From: Alistipes sp.
GTDB taxonomy: Bacteria > Bacteroidota > Bacteroidia > Bacteroidales > Rikenellaceae
NCBI GenBank assembly: GCA_017629035.1
Contig: JAGBXX010000033.1
Span: 1-36,718 of the forward strand
Length of the DNA: 36,718 bases
Direction: 5' to 3'
Positions 23,332 through 32,951 of the stretch are shown one piece after another. The notes under the pieces are model-generated. The model saw only the letters and a list, made by a program, of their open reading frames with translations. It ran no database searches and was not told the origin of the DNA. A program made the translations under genes and the position numbers. Positions within the stretch are counted from its first letter, which is position 1, and each line of letters opens with the position of its first letter.

Positions 23332-23358
23332 TGGTCATAACAACACGATTATTACCCT

Positions 23359-24345
23359 ATGATAAGCAGAGAAATACCCAAATATTTAATCTCGCGACGA
23401 TATATCTCCGTGATGATTGCGTTCATCGTAGTCTTCTCGGCTCTCTTCATGCTCATCTACGAGCCATTCTCACTTGCAGTATGGTTTAGCACCAGCAATA
23501 CACTGCAATTCTCAATAACGATACTATTCTACGTGGCAGCTATCGTTATCCTTATCATAAGCCGCTCGCTGATGTATGCACTGCAGGATAGATACATGAT
23601 GACAATAATAAGGTATCTATGGTGGCTCATGGGCGAAAACTTGGCTATCTCGCTACTTTATACCATACTCACGATATCACTATTTTCCGAACCAGGAGTT
23701 ACATTCCCAAGCGTCGGTGTGAGAGCCCTTTTTTGCGTGACACTAATACTCGCTATACCAAACGGCATAATTCTATTCTTCTCAGCATATCGCACAAAGT
23801 GTGAGGAGCTTGAGGCGGTTTCGTATCAGCTGCAACGCTCTCGTGAGGAGTGTCGAAGACTCGAGCTCATGACCGAGCACGAGAAGGAGCGTCGTGTAGA
23901 GGCGGCAAGCCAGGCGGCTGCCAACGAGCGCTCTCCAAGAATGATTAATTTCCACGACAACGGCGGCACATTGCGACTGACAATAAGCGAGGAGTCGCTC
24001 TACTATCTCGAGTCTGAGGATAACTATATCAAGGTGAACTACAAGCACAACGACAAGATAGCAACCTACATGCTACGCTGTCGCACGAAGAGTGTGGAGG
24101 AGAGCTTGCAGGGAACATCACTAAGACGATGTCATAGGTCTTATATTGTGAATATTAACAAGATACGTTTTGTGGGTGAGGAACACCGCATGCACTTCAT
24201 AACTCTCGACGACGACTCTATACGCCGTATTCCGCTCTCAAAGAGCTACTACGAGTCTGTACTATCGTCGCTCAACATGGCACAGCGCAGCGGTGGCCAC
24301 AAAAATATTATCGCCCAGACAGGCGAACTTGAGGACAACATATAA
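23359..24345 (+). CDS. Membrane-anchored LytTR-family regulator
   Basis: This 328-residue protein has four predicted transmembrane helices (about 15-33, 50-67, 86-107 and 120-143), a charged coiled coil (about 145-190) and a LytTR DNA-binding domain (about 196-305). The LytTR domain is recognised from YLESEDNYIKV and RCHRSYIVNINKI. There is no receiver domain, so it is not a classical two-component regulator; it may sense something in the membrane. It is divergent from the fab operon, and the LytTR-type repeats lie between. Autoregulation plus fab control is inference. The comF stop lies just past its own stop on the other strand. Confidence 0.9.
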   Translation: MISREIPKYLISRRYISVMIAFIVVFSALFMLIYEPFSLAVWFSTSNTLQFSITILFYVAAIVILIISRSLMYALQDRYMMTIIRYLWWLMGENLAISLLYTILTISLFSEPGVTFPSVGVRALFCVTLILAIPNGIILFFSAYRTKCEELEAVSYQLQRSREECRRLELMTEHEKERRVEAASQAAANERSPRMINFHDNGGTLRLTISEESLYYLESEDNYIKVNYKHNDKIATYMLRCRTKSVEESLQGTSLRRCHRSYIVNINKIRFVGEEHRMHFITLDDDSIRRIPLSKSYYESVLSSLNMAQRSGGHKNIIAQTGELEDNI

Positions 24346-24350
24346 GGAGT

Positions 24351-25073
24351 CTATCGACTACGTCGGGCGAGCTTGCCAGCTACTGCAGCAGTAGCGATAG
24401 ATATTCTGCACGAGGGTGCGGCCTGCAAAATTGCACGTGCACACGAGCATAGCGTGGCGCCTGTGGTGAGAACATCGTCGACAATGAGCACATGCTTACC
24501 ATGTAGCTTCTCGGGCCTACGCACGGCAAAGATCTCATCGACATTATCCCACCTCTCACCAATCATCTGACCCGCCTGCGGAGGGTTATTTATACGACGA
24601 TAGAGGGCATTGCGGCAGACCTTGGCGCCGAGAGCCTCGGCAACGCCATCGGCAATATAGTTTGACTGATTATAGCCTCTTTGGAGTAGCTTACGCCAAT
24701 GCAGAGGCACAGGGACAACAATATCTACATCAGAGTATAACCCTGAATCGAGCAGCTCGCCACCAAGCATAATACCGAGCTGGCGGGCGATAAACCACTC
24801 CTGACCATACTTTGAACGATAGAGCGCTCGTTTCCACTTATTATCTGCCTTGAGATAGAACAACGAGGCACAGTTTACACTCTCAAAATGGTTATCGAAA
24901 TACTCTTTGACAGGGTTATCGGGTCGAAAAGCGAAGAGGGTCCTGGGTAGATTATAGCGACACTTCATACATACGCGATGCACGCCACGCTCGACGTGAG
25001 CACCACATATCACACATGTGTCGTGAAAGACAAATGCAAGGATATCACGATATATGTCATGAAGCATCGACAT
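24351..25073 (-). CDS. ComF-family phosphoribosyltransferase
   Basis: This 240-residue protein has an N-terminal zinc-finger pattern (Cys20, Cys23, Cys35, Cys38) and a C-terminal type I phosphoribosyltransferase domain. The PRPP loop is VLIVDDVLTTGAT (about 194-206). ComF is needed for DNA uptake in some bacteria and may act with PriA in loading single strands. No other competence genes are here. Its start overlaps the priA end by 17 bases, so it is translated from the priA transcript. The second Met (residue 3) is an equally possible start. Confidence 0.9.
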   Translation of the reverse strand: MSMLHDIYRDILAFVFHDTCVICGAHVERGVHRVCMKCRYNLPRTLFAFRPDNPVKEYFDNHFESVNCASLFYLKADNKWKRALYRSKYGQEWFIARQLGIMLGGELLDSGLYSDVDIVVPVPLHWRKLLQRGYNQSNYIADGVAEALGAKVCRNALYRRINNPPQAGQMIGERWDNVDEIFAVRRPEKLHGKHVLIVDDVLTTGATLCSCARAILQAAPSCRISIATAAVAGKLARRSR

Positions 25074-27315
25074 CGACCGAGATAGTTACCTTATTAAAAC
25101 TCTTGTCTGAGCGAACGGCCGCAAGCGACTCGCCGATAAGCTCACGGGCACGTCGCATTGAGGCTCCAGCCTCGATCTTCAGGATAATCTCGGCACGGTG
25201 CTCACCACGCAACATCTCAAGGGCAGAGGATACTGGGCCCATGACTCGTTGGCCGAACTTTGTGCGCAGAGTCTGGGCAAGAACGTGAGCCACACGTCTA
25301 AGAAGCTCATAGTCGCTGCAACGCATCATGAAACGGATGATACGAGAGTAGGGAGGATAGCCAAAAGCCTTGCGCTCGGCGAGCTCGGTGCGTGCCATAG
25401 CGTGATAATCTCCCGACGTAACATACTGAATTACTGGATGCTTAGGCTGCGAGGTCTGAATAACCACCCTACCACGATCATTGTGTCTACCAGCACGTCC
25501 TGACACCTGCATCATAAGCTGAAAGGCTCGCTCGGCAGCCCTGAAGTCGGGAGCCGAGAGTAGGTTGTCGGCATTGAGGATACCCACAGTGCTAACACCC
25601 TCGAAATCGAAGCCCTTAGAGACAATCTGCGTACCAACGAGGATATCTGCCTCACGCTGCTCGAAGCTCGAGACGATGCGGCGAAAGGCACTCTCCGAAG
25701 TCGACGTATCGCCATCAAGACGCAAGACACGTGCCTCGGGATAGAGGCGTGACACCTCCTCCTCGACCTTCTCGGTACCAAAGCCCATGGTGGCCATATC
25801 CTGAGTCTGGCAGTTGGGACATATAAGCGAGTTCTCCACCGCATAGCCACAATAGTGGCACTCCATGCGTGAGGAGGACTTATGCTGCGTGAGTGTAACG
25901 TTGCAATGGGGACAACGAGGCGAGTATCCGCAGGTTTTGCACTGCAAATAGGGGGCATAGCCACGACGATTCTGGAAGAGGATAACCTGCTCGCCACCCT
26001 CCAAAGAGCGCTCTATGTTTCTGAGCAGGTCGAAATTGAAGTGCGTACGGCGCTCGCCACGCTTAACAGCACGAATAGTGTCCGAGACGACAATCTCGGG
26101 AAGAACACCACTACCCCAACGCTCCTTAAGCTCAACATAGTGATACTTGCCCGAGATAGCATTCATATAGCTCTCGAGCGAGGGTGTTGCCGAGCCAAGA
26201 ACAACCTTAGCGCCATATATGCGTGACATTACCACGGCACAATCACGGGCATTGTAGCGAGGCTGGAAGTCGCTCTGCTTGTAGCCCATATCGTGCTCCT
26301 CATCGACAATAACGAGGCCGGGGCGGCGCATAGGCAGGAATATCGTTGAACGAACACCCACAATAAGCTCGCCACCTGTCGAGGCAGCAAGGCGAAGGAA
26401 TGTTCTTCCACGACGCAGAGGCGTGAGGCGTGAGTGATAGGTTGTGGTACGACCCTCGAATATGCGCTCAAGGCGCTCGATAAGTTGTGAGGTGATGACA
26501 ATCTCGGGAACGAGAACCATAACATCCTCGCCCTTAGCCAAATGGTCGGCTATAAGGTGGATATATATCTCTGTCTTTCCCGAGCCCGTAACACCATGAA
26601 GCAGAGCCACCTTATCACTTGCATGGCCATCTCTGATCTGCTGCAGCGCCTCGCTCTGAGCAGAGGAGAGTGTGGGCAGAAGAAATTGCTGCGCACCACT
26701 ACCAGCAAGGCTCTCACGCAGTCGCTGTTCGGTGCGGATAAGTCCCTTGGAGCGCAGTGCTGCGAGATGCTGTGTATCGACATCGACCAACCTACGAGGT
26801 ACAAAGCCATCATCTGCACTACGCTCAAAGGCAAGTGCTGCAATGCGCTCGATAGTCTCAACACGTCGGGGTGCACGGCGCACGTTTTTCTCCCTGTAGG
26901 CTGCAATAGCCTCCTCAGTTTGAAGCTCCTTGCTGAGAGCAATAAACTGCTCTACGGGGGGCTCTATGCTACGCTCGTCGAGCTCCGCGAGCGATGTTGC
27001 CGAGGGCTTGGCCAACGAGGGCAGAGCAAGGCGCATGACCTCGCCAAGGGTCGAGAGATAGTACTCTGCAATCCACTCCCAGAGGCGCTGACCCTGGGGT
27101 GTAAGCAGCGGACGAGAGTAGAGCTTACTAAGGATTGGTTTCAGGCGTGGATAATCGGGCCTTTGGGTCGAGATACTCCACACAATACCTGTATAAAAAC
27201 GACTGCTGCCAAATTGTACAACCACAGCATCGCCCACCTCCACAGCCAGGCTCTCATCGAGTGAGAAGCTATACATGGGCTGTGCCAACGGAAGAACTAC
27301 CTGTGCGTACAACAT
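25057..27315 (-). CDS. priA: Primosomal helicase PriA
   Basis: This 752-residue 3'-5' DNA helicase restarts stalled replication forks. An N-terminal DNA-binding domain (1-105) precedes the helicase: Walker A GVTGSGKT (241-248), DEEH box (338-341) and later motifs with QVSGRAGR. Between them lies the eight-cysteine zinc region (Cys459, 462, 468, 471, 486, 489, 499, 502). All are intact and the length is normal. It follows the yitT-like gene by 36 bases and precedes comF with an overlap. Confidence 0.96.
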   Translation of the reverse strand: MLYAQVVLPLAQPMYSFSLDESLAVEVGDAVVVQFGSSRFYTGIVWSISTQRPDYPRLKPILSKLYSRPLLTPQGQRLWEWIAEYYLSTLGEVMRLALPSLAKPSATSLAELDERSIEPPVEQFIALSKELQTEEAIAAYREKNVRRAPRRVETIERIAALAFERSADDGFVPRRLVDVDTQHLAALRSKGLIRTEQRLRESLAGSGAQQFLLPTLSSAQSEALQQIRDGHASDKVALLHGVTGSGKTEIYIHLIADHLAKGEDVMVLVPEIVITSQLIERLERIFEGRTTTYHSRLTPLRRGRTFLRLAASTGGELIVGVRSTIFLPMRRPGLVIVDEEHDMGYKQSDFQPRYNARDCAVVMSRIYGAKVVLGSATPSLESYMNAISGKYHYVELKERWGSGVLPEIVVSDTIRAVKRGERRTHFNFDLLRNIERSLEGGEQVILFQNRRGYAPYLQCKTCGYSPRCPHCNVTLTQHKSSSRMECHYCGYAVENSLICPNCQTQDMATMGFGTEKVEEEVSRLYPEARVLRLDGDTSTSESAFRRIVSSFEQREADILVGTQIVSKGFDFEGVSTVGILNADNLLSAPDFRAAERAFQLMMQVSGRAGRHNDRGRVVIQTSQPKHPVIQYVTSGDYHAMARTELAERKAFGYPPYSRIIRFMMRCSDYELLRRVAHVLAQTLRTKFGQRVMGPVSSALEMLRGEHRAEIILKIEAGASMRRARELIGESLAAVRSDKSFNKVTISVDVDAS

Positions 27316-27351
27316 CGCAGCAGTCGTTTAGTATGTATATATATCGCTCTA

Positions 27352-28362
27352 TTAGAGCTTGTTCAAGGCGTCGAAGCCCTGGCCGTAAACGCCCATTACT
27401 GAGCCTACGGTGATAAATGCAGTTGGATCCTCCTCGCGCACAAACTTCAAGATTGTTGATGTGTCACGCTTGCGGCAGACAACCATAACAGCCTTTGAAG
27501 GGGTCTTAGTGTATGAACCCATAGCGTCGATAAGTGTAGCACCACGGTTAGCCTTAACCTTAATCATCTCAGCCATAGCCTCGTAGTCCTTACAGAAGAT
27601 CATGATCTGGTTAGACTGCTGGTTGCCTGACTGTACGAAATCTACGGTGTAGCCAATAACTGCAATCATCATGAAACCATAGATCATACGTGCAAATGCA
27701 TCGGGCGACAATGGCATGATAGATACAGCCTTGATAAGCTCATCAGATGCAGCAACATAGTCAGAAGGCACCATGTTTACAGCAGTGGTAAGGAAGAGCG
27801 AACCGATAAGGATACCACAGTCGGTCATGAGCAACACCTTACCGTAGCTCACTGTACGGAACTTGTTGATAATCATTGCAACGATATCGGTACCACCTGT
27901 TGAGCCACCCTGCATGAACGATACTGCGATACCAACACCGCAAGATGCAGCACCCATAGCAACCAAAAGAATACGCCATGAGTCAACACCCATAACCATC
28001 TTAACCATAGTGTCTGCAGGCATCATGCTTACAAGGTTGAACATCACTGACATCATCAAGATGCAGTAGAGAGTCTTGATACCGAACTTCCATCCTACGA
28101 TCATAACACCGAGGATAAGGAGGATACAGTTGATCACGAAGATCAAGTTACCGATGGTAACAAAGCTGGCGATAAACTCAGAACCAGGGAATACGCTTGA
28201 GAGAACAGCATTGATAAGCGTAGCCAAACCTGCGGCACCACCACCCATACCACCTGCGGGAAGTACGCACATCTGCCAACCAAAGGCGTAGCAGAACATA
28301 CCAAAGGTCATCAAAAGATACTCTTTGACGCCTACAACAATGTCACGAGATGAAATTTTCAT
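27352..28362 (-). CDS. YitT-family membrane protein
   Basis: This 336-residue inner-membrane protein has about five to six helices and the YitT layout: a MQGGSTGGTDIVAMIINK segment after the fourth helix (DUF161) and a C-terminal cytosolic DUF2179-like domain from about 245. The molecular function of YitT proteins is unknown. It has its own promoter and is followed by priA after 36 bases, so read-through into priA-comF is likely. Confidence 0.88.
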   Translation of the reverse strand: MKISSRDIVVGVKEYLLMTFGMFCYAFGWQMCVLPAGGMGGGAAGLATLINAVLSSVFPGSEFIASFVTIGNLIFVINCILLILGVMIVGWKFGIKTLYCILMMSVMFNLVSMMPADTMVKMVMGVDSWRILLVAMGAASCGVGIAVSFMQGGSTGGTDIVAMIINKFRTVSYGKVLLMTDCGILIGSLFLTTAVNMVPSDYVAASDELIKAVSIMPLSPDAFARMIYGFMMIAVIGYTVDFVQSGNQQSNQIMIFCKDYEAMAEMIKVKANRGATLIDAMGSYTKTPSKAVMVVCRKRDTSTILKFVREEDPTAFITVGSVMGVYGQGFDALNKL

Positions 28363-28419
28363 AACGCAAAGGGTTAGTTATTATCTTTTTTTAAAGTTTT
28401 ATTGTAAATAAATTCGGGG

Positions 28420-28452
28420 CAAATGTACAAACTTTCGCCCGAATTAAGCAAA
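28420..28452 (-). promoter_or_regulatory. Promoter of the yitT-like gene
   Basis: On the minus strand TTTG (28449-28452) and TACATTTG (28420-28427) are separated by 21 bases, 57 bases before the ATG. Confidence 0.7.
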
Positions 28453-28464
28453 AATTTTGATATA

Positions 28465-28520
28465 TTTTGCAAGGCAATGCGCAAAATAGTGATTATCACC
28501 ATCTTGCGCACCCTGCAAAA
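28465..28520. repeat. Nested inverted repeat downstream of the GH92 genes
   Basis: Three nested stems lie just after the first GH92 stop: TTTTGCA/TGCAAAA (28465-28471 with 28514-28520), TGCGCAA/TTGCGCA (28478-28484 with 28504-28510) and GTGAT/ATCAC in the centre. No T-tract follows on the minus strand, so it is not a typical intrinsic terminator, but it may protect or end the glycosidase mRNA. Confidence 0.7.
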
Positions 28521-28524
28521 ATCA

Positions 28525-30705
28525 CTAATACCAGCACTTCTGCTCGCTACCCATCACAAAGACGAGCTTGCCACCAGCAATCACCTCGTCGTGAGCAATG
28601 TAGTTGCGCTCCAGAGGCTTGCCATTGAGCTCCACGCTCTGGATATAGCGACACTCCTCAGAGTAGCCCTTACGCTCCACGGTGAAGATACCACCCTGGA
28701 CATCGATCTCTGCCTTGTCAACAAGTGGCACACCGAATACATACTTGCCAGCAGCTGGCTCTACTGGGTAGAAGCCGAGCGAAGTCATGACATACCAAGC
28801 CGACATCTGGCCAACATCCTCGTTACCAGCAAGGCCATCAACCTCGGTTGAGTACATAGTGTCGCAGATCTCGTATATGCGGTCTGCAGCCTTCCATGGC
28901 TGACCAAGCATGGTGTAGAAGTAGACGATATGGTGGCTTGGCTCATTGCCGTGAACATACTGACCGATAAGGCCTGAGATATCGGGAGTTACATCCTCGC
29001 CCTCCATCTTAGTGTCGGCAGTAAAGAGTCCGTCGAGCTTCTCAATAGTCTGCTCCACGCCACCAAAACACTCAACAAGAAGGTCGAGATCCTGAGGCAC
29101 GAGCCAGAGGTACTGCCAAGCGTTACCCTCGCAATACTCGTTATTGATACGTGAGGCGTTGTATGGATTAAAATCCTCGCGCCACTGGCCTGTAGATGAC
29201 TTACCACGTGGATAGCCTACCGACTTATCGAAGTAGTTGAGCCATGAGTGGCTACGGTTGTCAAGGTAGGCAAAAGCCTCCTCCTTGCCGAGCTTCTTAG
29301 CAACCTCGGCAGCTGCAGCGTCGGCAATAGCAAACTCCATGTCGTGAGCGATAGACTCCTGCTGCAAGTCGTTAGGCATATAGCCATACTGCTTGCGGTA
29401 CTTGCCACCACGAATATCGTGCATATACGATACCTCGAGAGCCTTCCAAGCACGCTCGGCGTCGATACCCTCGATACCCTTAGCTACAGCATCGGCTACG
29501 GCGATGATACCTGGCGAGCCAACCATACAGCCATTATCCCAACCCCAGAGGTGCCAGATAGGCAAGAATCCCTGCTCCTCGCAGATGTTAATCATGGTGT
29601 TGATAACATCGTCCATGCGCTCAGGGTGAGTGATGGTCATGAGCGGAAGCTTAGCACGGTAAGTATCCCACAATGAGAATGTTGTATAGGTATCGTGGCC
29701 AGGGTTCTGATGGATCTCCTGGTCAGCACCACGATATGTGCCGTCGACATCCGAGAAGAGCGATGGCGCTACATACATGTGGTACATGCCTGTGTAGAAT
29801 ATCTCCTGCTGCTCCTCGGTAGCACCCCAGATACGAATCTTACAAAGCTCCTTGCGCCACTTATCGGCAGCAAGTGTGCGTGCTGCATCGAAGTCGATAT
29901 TAGCAACCTCGGCGTCGTAGTTTCGCTTAGCACCCTCGATGCTTGTTGACGAGAGAGCCACCTTAACGCCAATCTGCTCGCCTTCTGTAGTCTTGAAATG
30001 AAGACGGAAGTAGAAGTTATCCTCGCCAATAGGCTCGAACTTATCGAAAGGCTTTGAGAACTCGATGACAAAGTATACCTTCTGGTAGTTAGCCCAGCCA
30101 TAGGTGTGGCGATAACCCTCGATGCGGGTGTCGCTAACAGCCTCGGCATGAAGCTCCTCGGGGCGATCCCAGCAACCACCATGCACAAGGTCAAGGATGA
30201 TAGATGCCTCGTCGCTAGCAGGGAAGGTGTAGCGGTGCAAGCCACCACGCTCCGTAGCTGTCATCTCGGCAGTGATGTTGTATCGAGTAAGAGGCACTGA
30301 GTAGTAACCTGGCTCGACAACCTCCTTTGTACGGTCAGCCTCCGACCAGAAGCCTGTAGAGTAGTCGCCAAGACGGCCACGACCATACTCCACCTCGCCT
30401 GTAACAGGCATGAGCGTAACGTCGAACAAGTCGCCACAACCAGTACCTGAGAGGTGAGTGTGCGAGAAGCCGATGACGCTATTCTCCGAATCGTGGTATC
30501 CCGAGCACCAGTCCCACTCCTGGGTGATGCTTGTAGGGCCCACCTGGGTCATGCCGAAAGGTACGTTAGCACCTACAAATACATGGCCATGGCCACCAGA
30601 GCCAATCTTTGGATTTACCTTCGCAAGAGGGTCTGCGAAATCTGTGGCACAGCCAACAAGCGTGGCCACCGCCAAAAGAAGAGTAAGTAGTTTTGCTGTT
30701 CTCAT
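28525..30705 (-). CDS. GH92 alpha-mannosidase lipoprotein
   Basis: This 726-residue lipoprotein (lipobox LVGC, Cys19) of glycoside hydrolase family 92 contains calcium-dependent exo-alpha-mannosidases. Seen are the N-terminal beta-sandwich with GSGGHGHVFVGANVPFGM, the SLWDTYRAKLPL segment, the EGNAWQY block carrying the probable catalytic acid, and GNEDVGQMSAWY (627-638) with the metal- and base-region acids. These match the alpha-1,2-mannosidase type. It probably trims mannose from N-glycans or mannans at the cell surface or in the periplasm. It starts one base after the stop of the second GH92. Confidence 0.92.
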   Translation of the reverse strand: MRTAKLLTLLLAVATLVGCATDFADPLAKVNPKIGSGGHGHVFVGANVPFGMTQVGPTSITQEWDWCSGYHDSENSVIGFSHTHLSGTGCGDLFDVTLMPVTGEVEYGRGRLGDYSTGFWSEADRTKEVVEPGYYSVPLTRYNITAEMTATERGGLHRYTFPASDEASIILDLVHGGCWDRPEELHAEAVSDTRIEGYRHTYGWANYQKVYFVIEFSKPFDKFEPIGEDNFYFRLHFKTTEGEQIGVKVALSSTSIEGAKRNYDAEVANIDFDAARTLAADKWRKELCKIRIWGATEEQQEIFYTGMYHMYVAPSLFSDVDGTYRGADQEIHQNPGHDTYTTFSLWDTYRAKLPLMTITHPERMDDVINTMINICEEQGFLPIWHLWGWDNGCMVGSPGIIAVADAVAKGIEGIDAERAWKALEVSYMHDIRGGKYRKQYGYMPNDLQQESIAHDMEFAIADAAAAEVAKKLGKEEAFAYLDNRSHSWLNYFDKSVGYPRGKSSTGQWREDFNPYNASRINNEYCEGNAWQYLWLVPQDLDLLVECFGGVEQTIEKLDGLFTADTKMEGEDVTPDISGLIGQYVHGNEPSHHIVYFYTMLGQPWKAADRIYEICDTMYSTEVDGLAGNEDVGQMSAWYVMTSLGFYPVEPAAGKYVFGVPLVDKAEIDVQGGIFTVERKGYSEECRYIQSVELNGKPLERNYIAHDEVIAGGKLVFVMGSEQKCWY

Positions 30706-30706
30706 A

Positions 30707-32947
30707 TTAATATAGTTTTAGTTTTAACTCCTTTGCCTTCATAAGCTCGGCGTGCGATATGCGGTAGCCCGCACTCTTGCCACCAAGCGTGATGCTCTTG
30801 ATATAGTCGCCCGTGCCCTCGGTAGAGATCACGATAGTACCCGCCTCGGTGTCCAACTCAACACGCTCGAAACGTGGCGTGGTGATGGTGTAGTATGGCT
30901 CACCAGGGCAATCGGGATAGATACCCATCATAGAGAATACCGCCCATGTAGACATTGTTCCTGTGTCGTCGTTGCCAGGAAGACCATCGGGCCTTGTCGA
31001 GTAGTTCTCATCAAGGAGCCTACGCACATAGTCCTGCGTGAGGTGCTCGTAGCCCTTAACACGGCTAAAGAGGTATGGATAGGCGATATCTGGCTCGTTT
31101 GTAGGATCGTAATACCCCTTCTCGAAGATGTTTTTAAGGGTGGAGATAAATCGGCTCTTGCCCATAACCTCGATAAGCCCCTCAACATCGTGAGGCACAA
31201 AGAAGGTATAGTTCCACGAGCTACCCTCGTGAAAGCCGATTGTATTCGAGAAGTTAGCGCCCGCAGTAGGGTCGAACTCGCCAACAAACTTACCATCCTG
31301 GCCTATTGGGCGCATAGCACCATCCTCCTTAGAGTAGTAGTTGCGCCAGCCCGAGGCACGCCCACGCAGAGTCTTGGCAAACTCCTTGTCGCCACGCAAC
31401 TCGGCAAATGTCGCAAGGGCATTATCTGCCACGTAGTACTCCAGGGCATGCGATACGGAGTTGTCGCCCGACATATCCTGAGCAAAGAGGCCCACGGGGA
31501 TATATCCGAGCTCGATATATGGGTCGATATCTCGACGTATAGGGTTATCCTTGCCTGGGGTTGTTGCCGAACGCTTCATAGCCTCGTAGGCAGCCTCGAC
31601 ATCGAAATCACGAAGACCCTTGAGGTAGCTATCTACGATAACAGGTATTGCAGGGTCACCCTCCATGGTAAATGTCTCACGGCCATAGAGCTCCCAACGA
31701 GGCAGCCAGCCCCACTCCTTGGCCATGCCTACCATAGAGCGAATCATATCGATCTGACGCTCAGGATATACCAATGTAAGCAGCTGATGTACATTGCGAT
31801 ATGTATCCCAGAGCGAGAATACTGTATAGCGGTCATAGTCGACAGCCACACCCGTCTTGCCACTCTCCATTGCGGGGTACTCGCCATTTACGTCGCTCAC
31901 GATATTTGGGTGAAGCAACGAGTGGTATAGGGCAGTATAGAATATTGTCTTGTCGTCATCCGAGCCACCCTTGACACGAATACGGCCAAGCGCCTCACGC
32001 CACTTTGCCTGGGCAGTGTCGAGTACCTGGTCAAAGCTCTTGGCGCCTACCTCTGCATCGAGGTTTTTGCGCGCATTTTCGATCGAGACATAGGAGAGAC
32101 CCACCTTGACCTCTACCTCCGTGCCTGGCTCAAGGTTGCCAAGCGAGAAGATTGCGCCGATATCGTCGCCCATGATCTCACGTGCGTAGTTATTATATAG
32201 TTTATAGTCGCCGCTATCGCCCGACCACTGCGCCTCGATGCCTGTCATCTCGGGCTGCAACTTCCAGTAGTTCACACTCTTGGCTGCGTGCGAAAGGCGC
32301 ACGACAAAATATATGGGGAATACAGCCTGATTAGTGTAGCAGAATGTTCCCAAGAGGCGCATACCCTCAACCTCTGTGTCGCCCACACGACGAAGCATAG
32401 CTCCCGACTCGTTCGAGAGTGCTGTGCCGAGGTCAACTATAATATTAGCCTCTCCGCCATCCTTGAAGGTATAACGCTCGACCGAGGCACGCTCCGTGGC
32501 AGTAGCCTCGGCACGCACGCCAAACTGATTATAGGTCGTGGCGTAATATCCAGGCGAAGCCACCTCGTCGACGTATGTAGAGCCACGCTTGGTGCGGTTA
32601 GCCTCGGGAGTGCCTGTTGTGGCCATAGTGATGATAGCTCCCATCTCGGGGCAGCCCACGCCACTCAAAGCGCCGTGAGCAAAGCCTACGCTATACTTGT
32701 TGCGTATGTCGTAAGGTGTTGACCACCAGCGATTATCCTTGTCAAAGCGATTAAGCTCCGAGCCTGTAACATTAAATGGCACAGCCGCCATCATGCCGTG
32801 TGGCACAACAGCACCTGGGTGCGTAGCCGAGTAGTCGGCAGTACCGATAAATGGGTCAACCCACTTGGTATTATCCCCTCTCTCCTGCGCCGAGAGTGTC
32901 AGGCACGAGAGAAGAAGTGCTATTATCGTAAGTCGTAGTTTCATCAT
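30707..32947 (-). CDS. GH92 glycosidase, second paralogue
   Basis: This 746-residue exported protein has a Sec signal (1-20, cleavage before Gln) and no lipobox. It has the same GH92 plan as its neighbour: FIGTADYSATHPGAVVPHGM near the start, SLWDTYRNVHQLL, FHEGSSWNY with the probable acid and GNDDTGTMSTW (658-668). The block reads TMSTW where the other copy has QMSAW, so linkage preference may differ. It starts 4 bases after GH97 and ends one base before the next GH92, which argues for one transcript. Confidence 0.92.
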   Translation of the reverse strand: MMKLRLTIIALLLSCLTLSAQERGDNTKWVDPFIGTADYSATHPGAVVPHGMMAAVPFNVTGSELNRFDKDNRWWSTPYDIRNKYSVGFAHGALSGVGCPEMGAIITMATTGTPEANRTKRGSTYVDEVASPGYYATTYNQFGVRAEATATERASVERYTFKDGGEANIIVDLGTALSNESGAMLRRVGDTEVEGMRLLGTFCYTNQAVFPIYFVVRLSHAAKSVNYWKLQPEMTGIEAQWSGDSGDYKLYNNYAREIMGDDIGAIFSLGNLEPGTEVEVKVGLSYVSIENARKNLDAEVGAKSFDQVLDTAQAKWREALGRIRVKGGSDDDKTIFYTALYHSLLHPNIVSDVNGEYPAMESGKTGVAVDYDRYTVFSLWDTYRNVHQLLTLVYPERQIDMIRSMVGMAKEWGWLPRWELYGRETFTMEGDPAIPVIVDSYLKGLRDFDVEAAYEAMKRSATTPGKDNPIRRDIDPYIELGYIPVGLFAQDMSGDNSVSHALEYYVADNALATFAELRGDKEFAKTLRGRASGWRNYYSKEDGAMRPIGQDGKFVGEFDPTAGANFSNTIGFHEGSSWNYTFFVPHDVEGLIEVMGKSRFISTLKNIFEKGYYDPTNEPDIAYPYLFSRVKGYEHLTQDYVRRLLDENYSTRPDGLPGNDDTGTMSTWAVFSMMGIYPDCPGEPYYTITTPRFERVELDTEAGTIVISTEGTGDYIKSITLGGKSAGYRISHAELMKAKELKLKLY

Positions 32948-32951
32948 CTGC

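Noticed and set aside
30752-31930. 392-codon open frame antisense to the second GH92 gene
   Set aside because: It lies wholly within a gene with clear GH92 motifs; long antisense frames here come from codon bias, and no start signal or family is seen.
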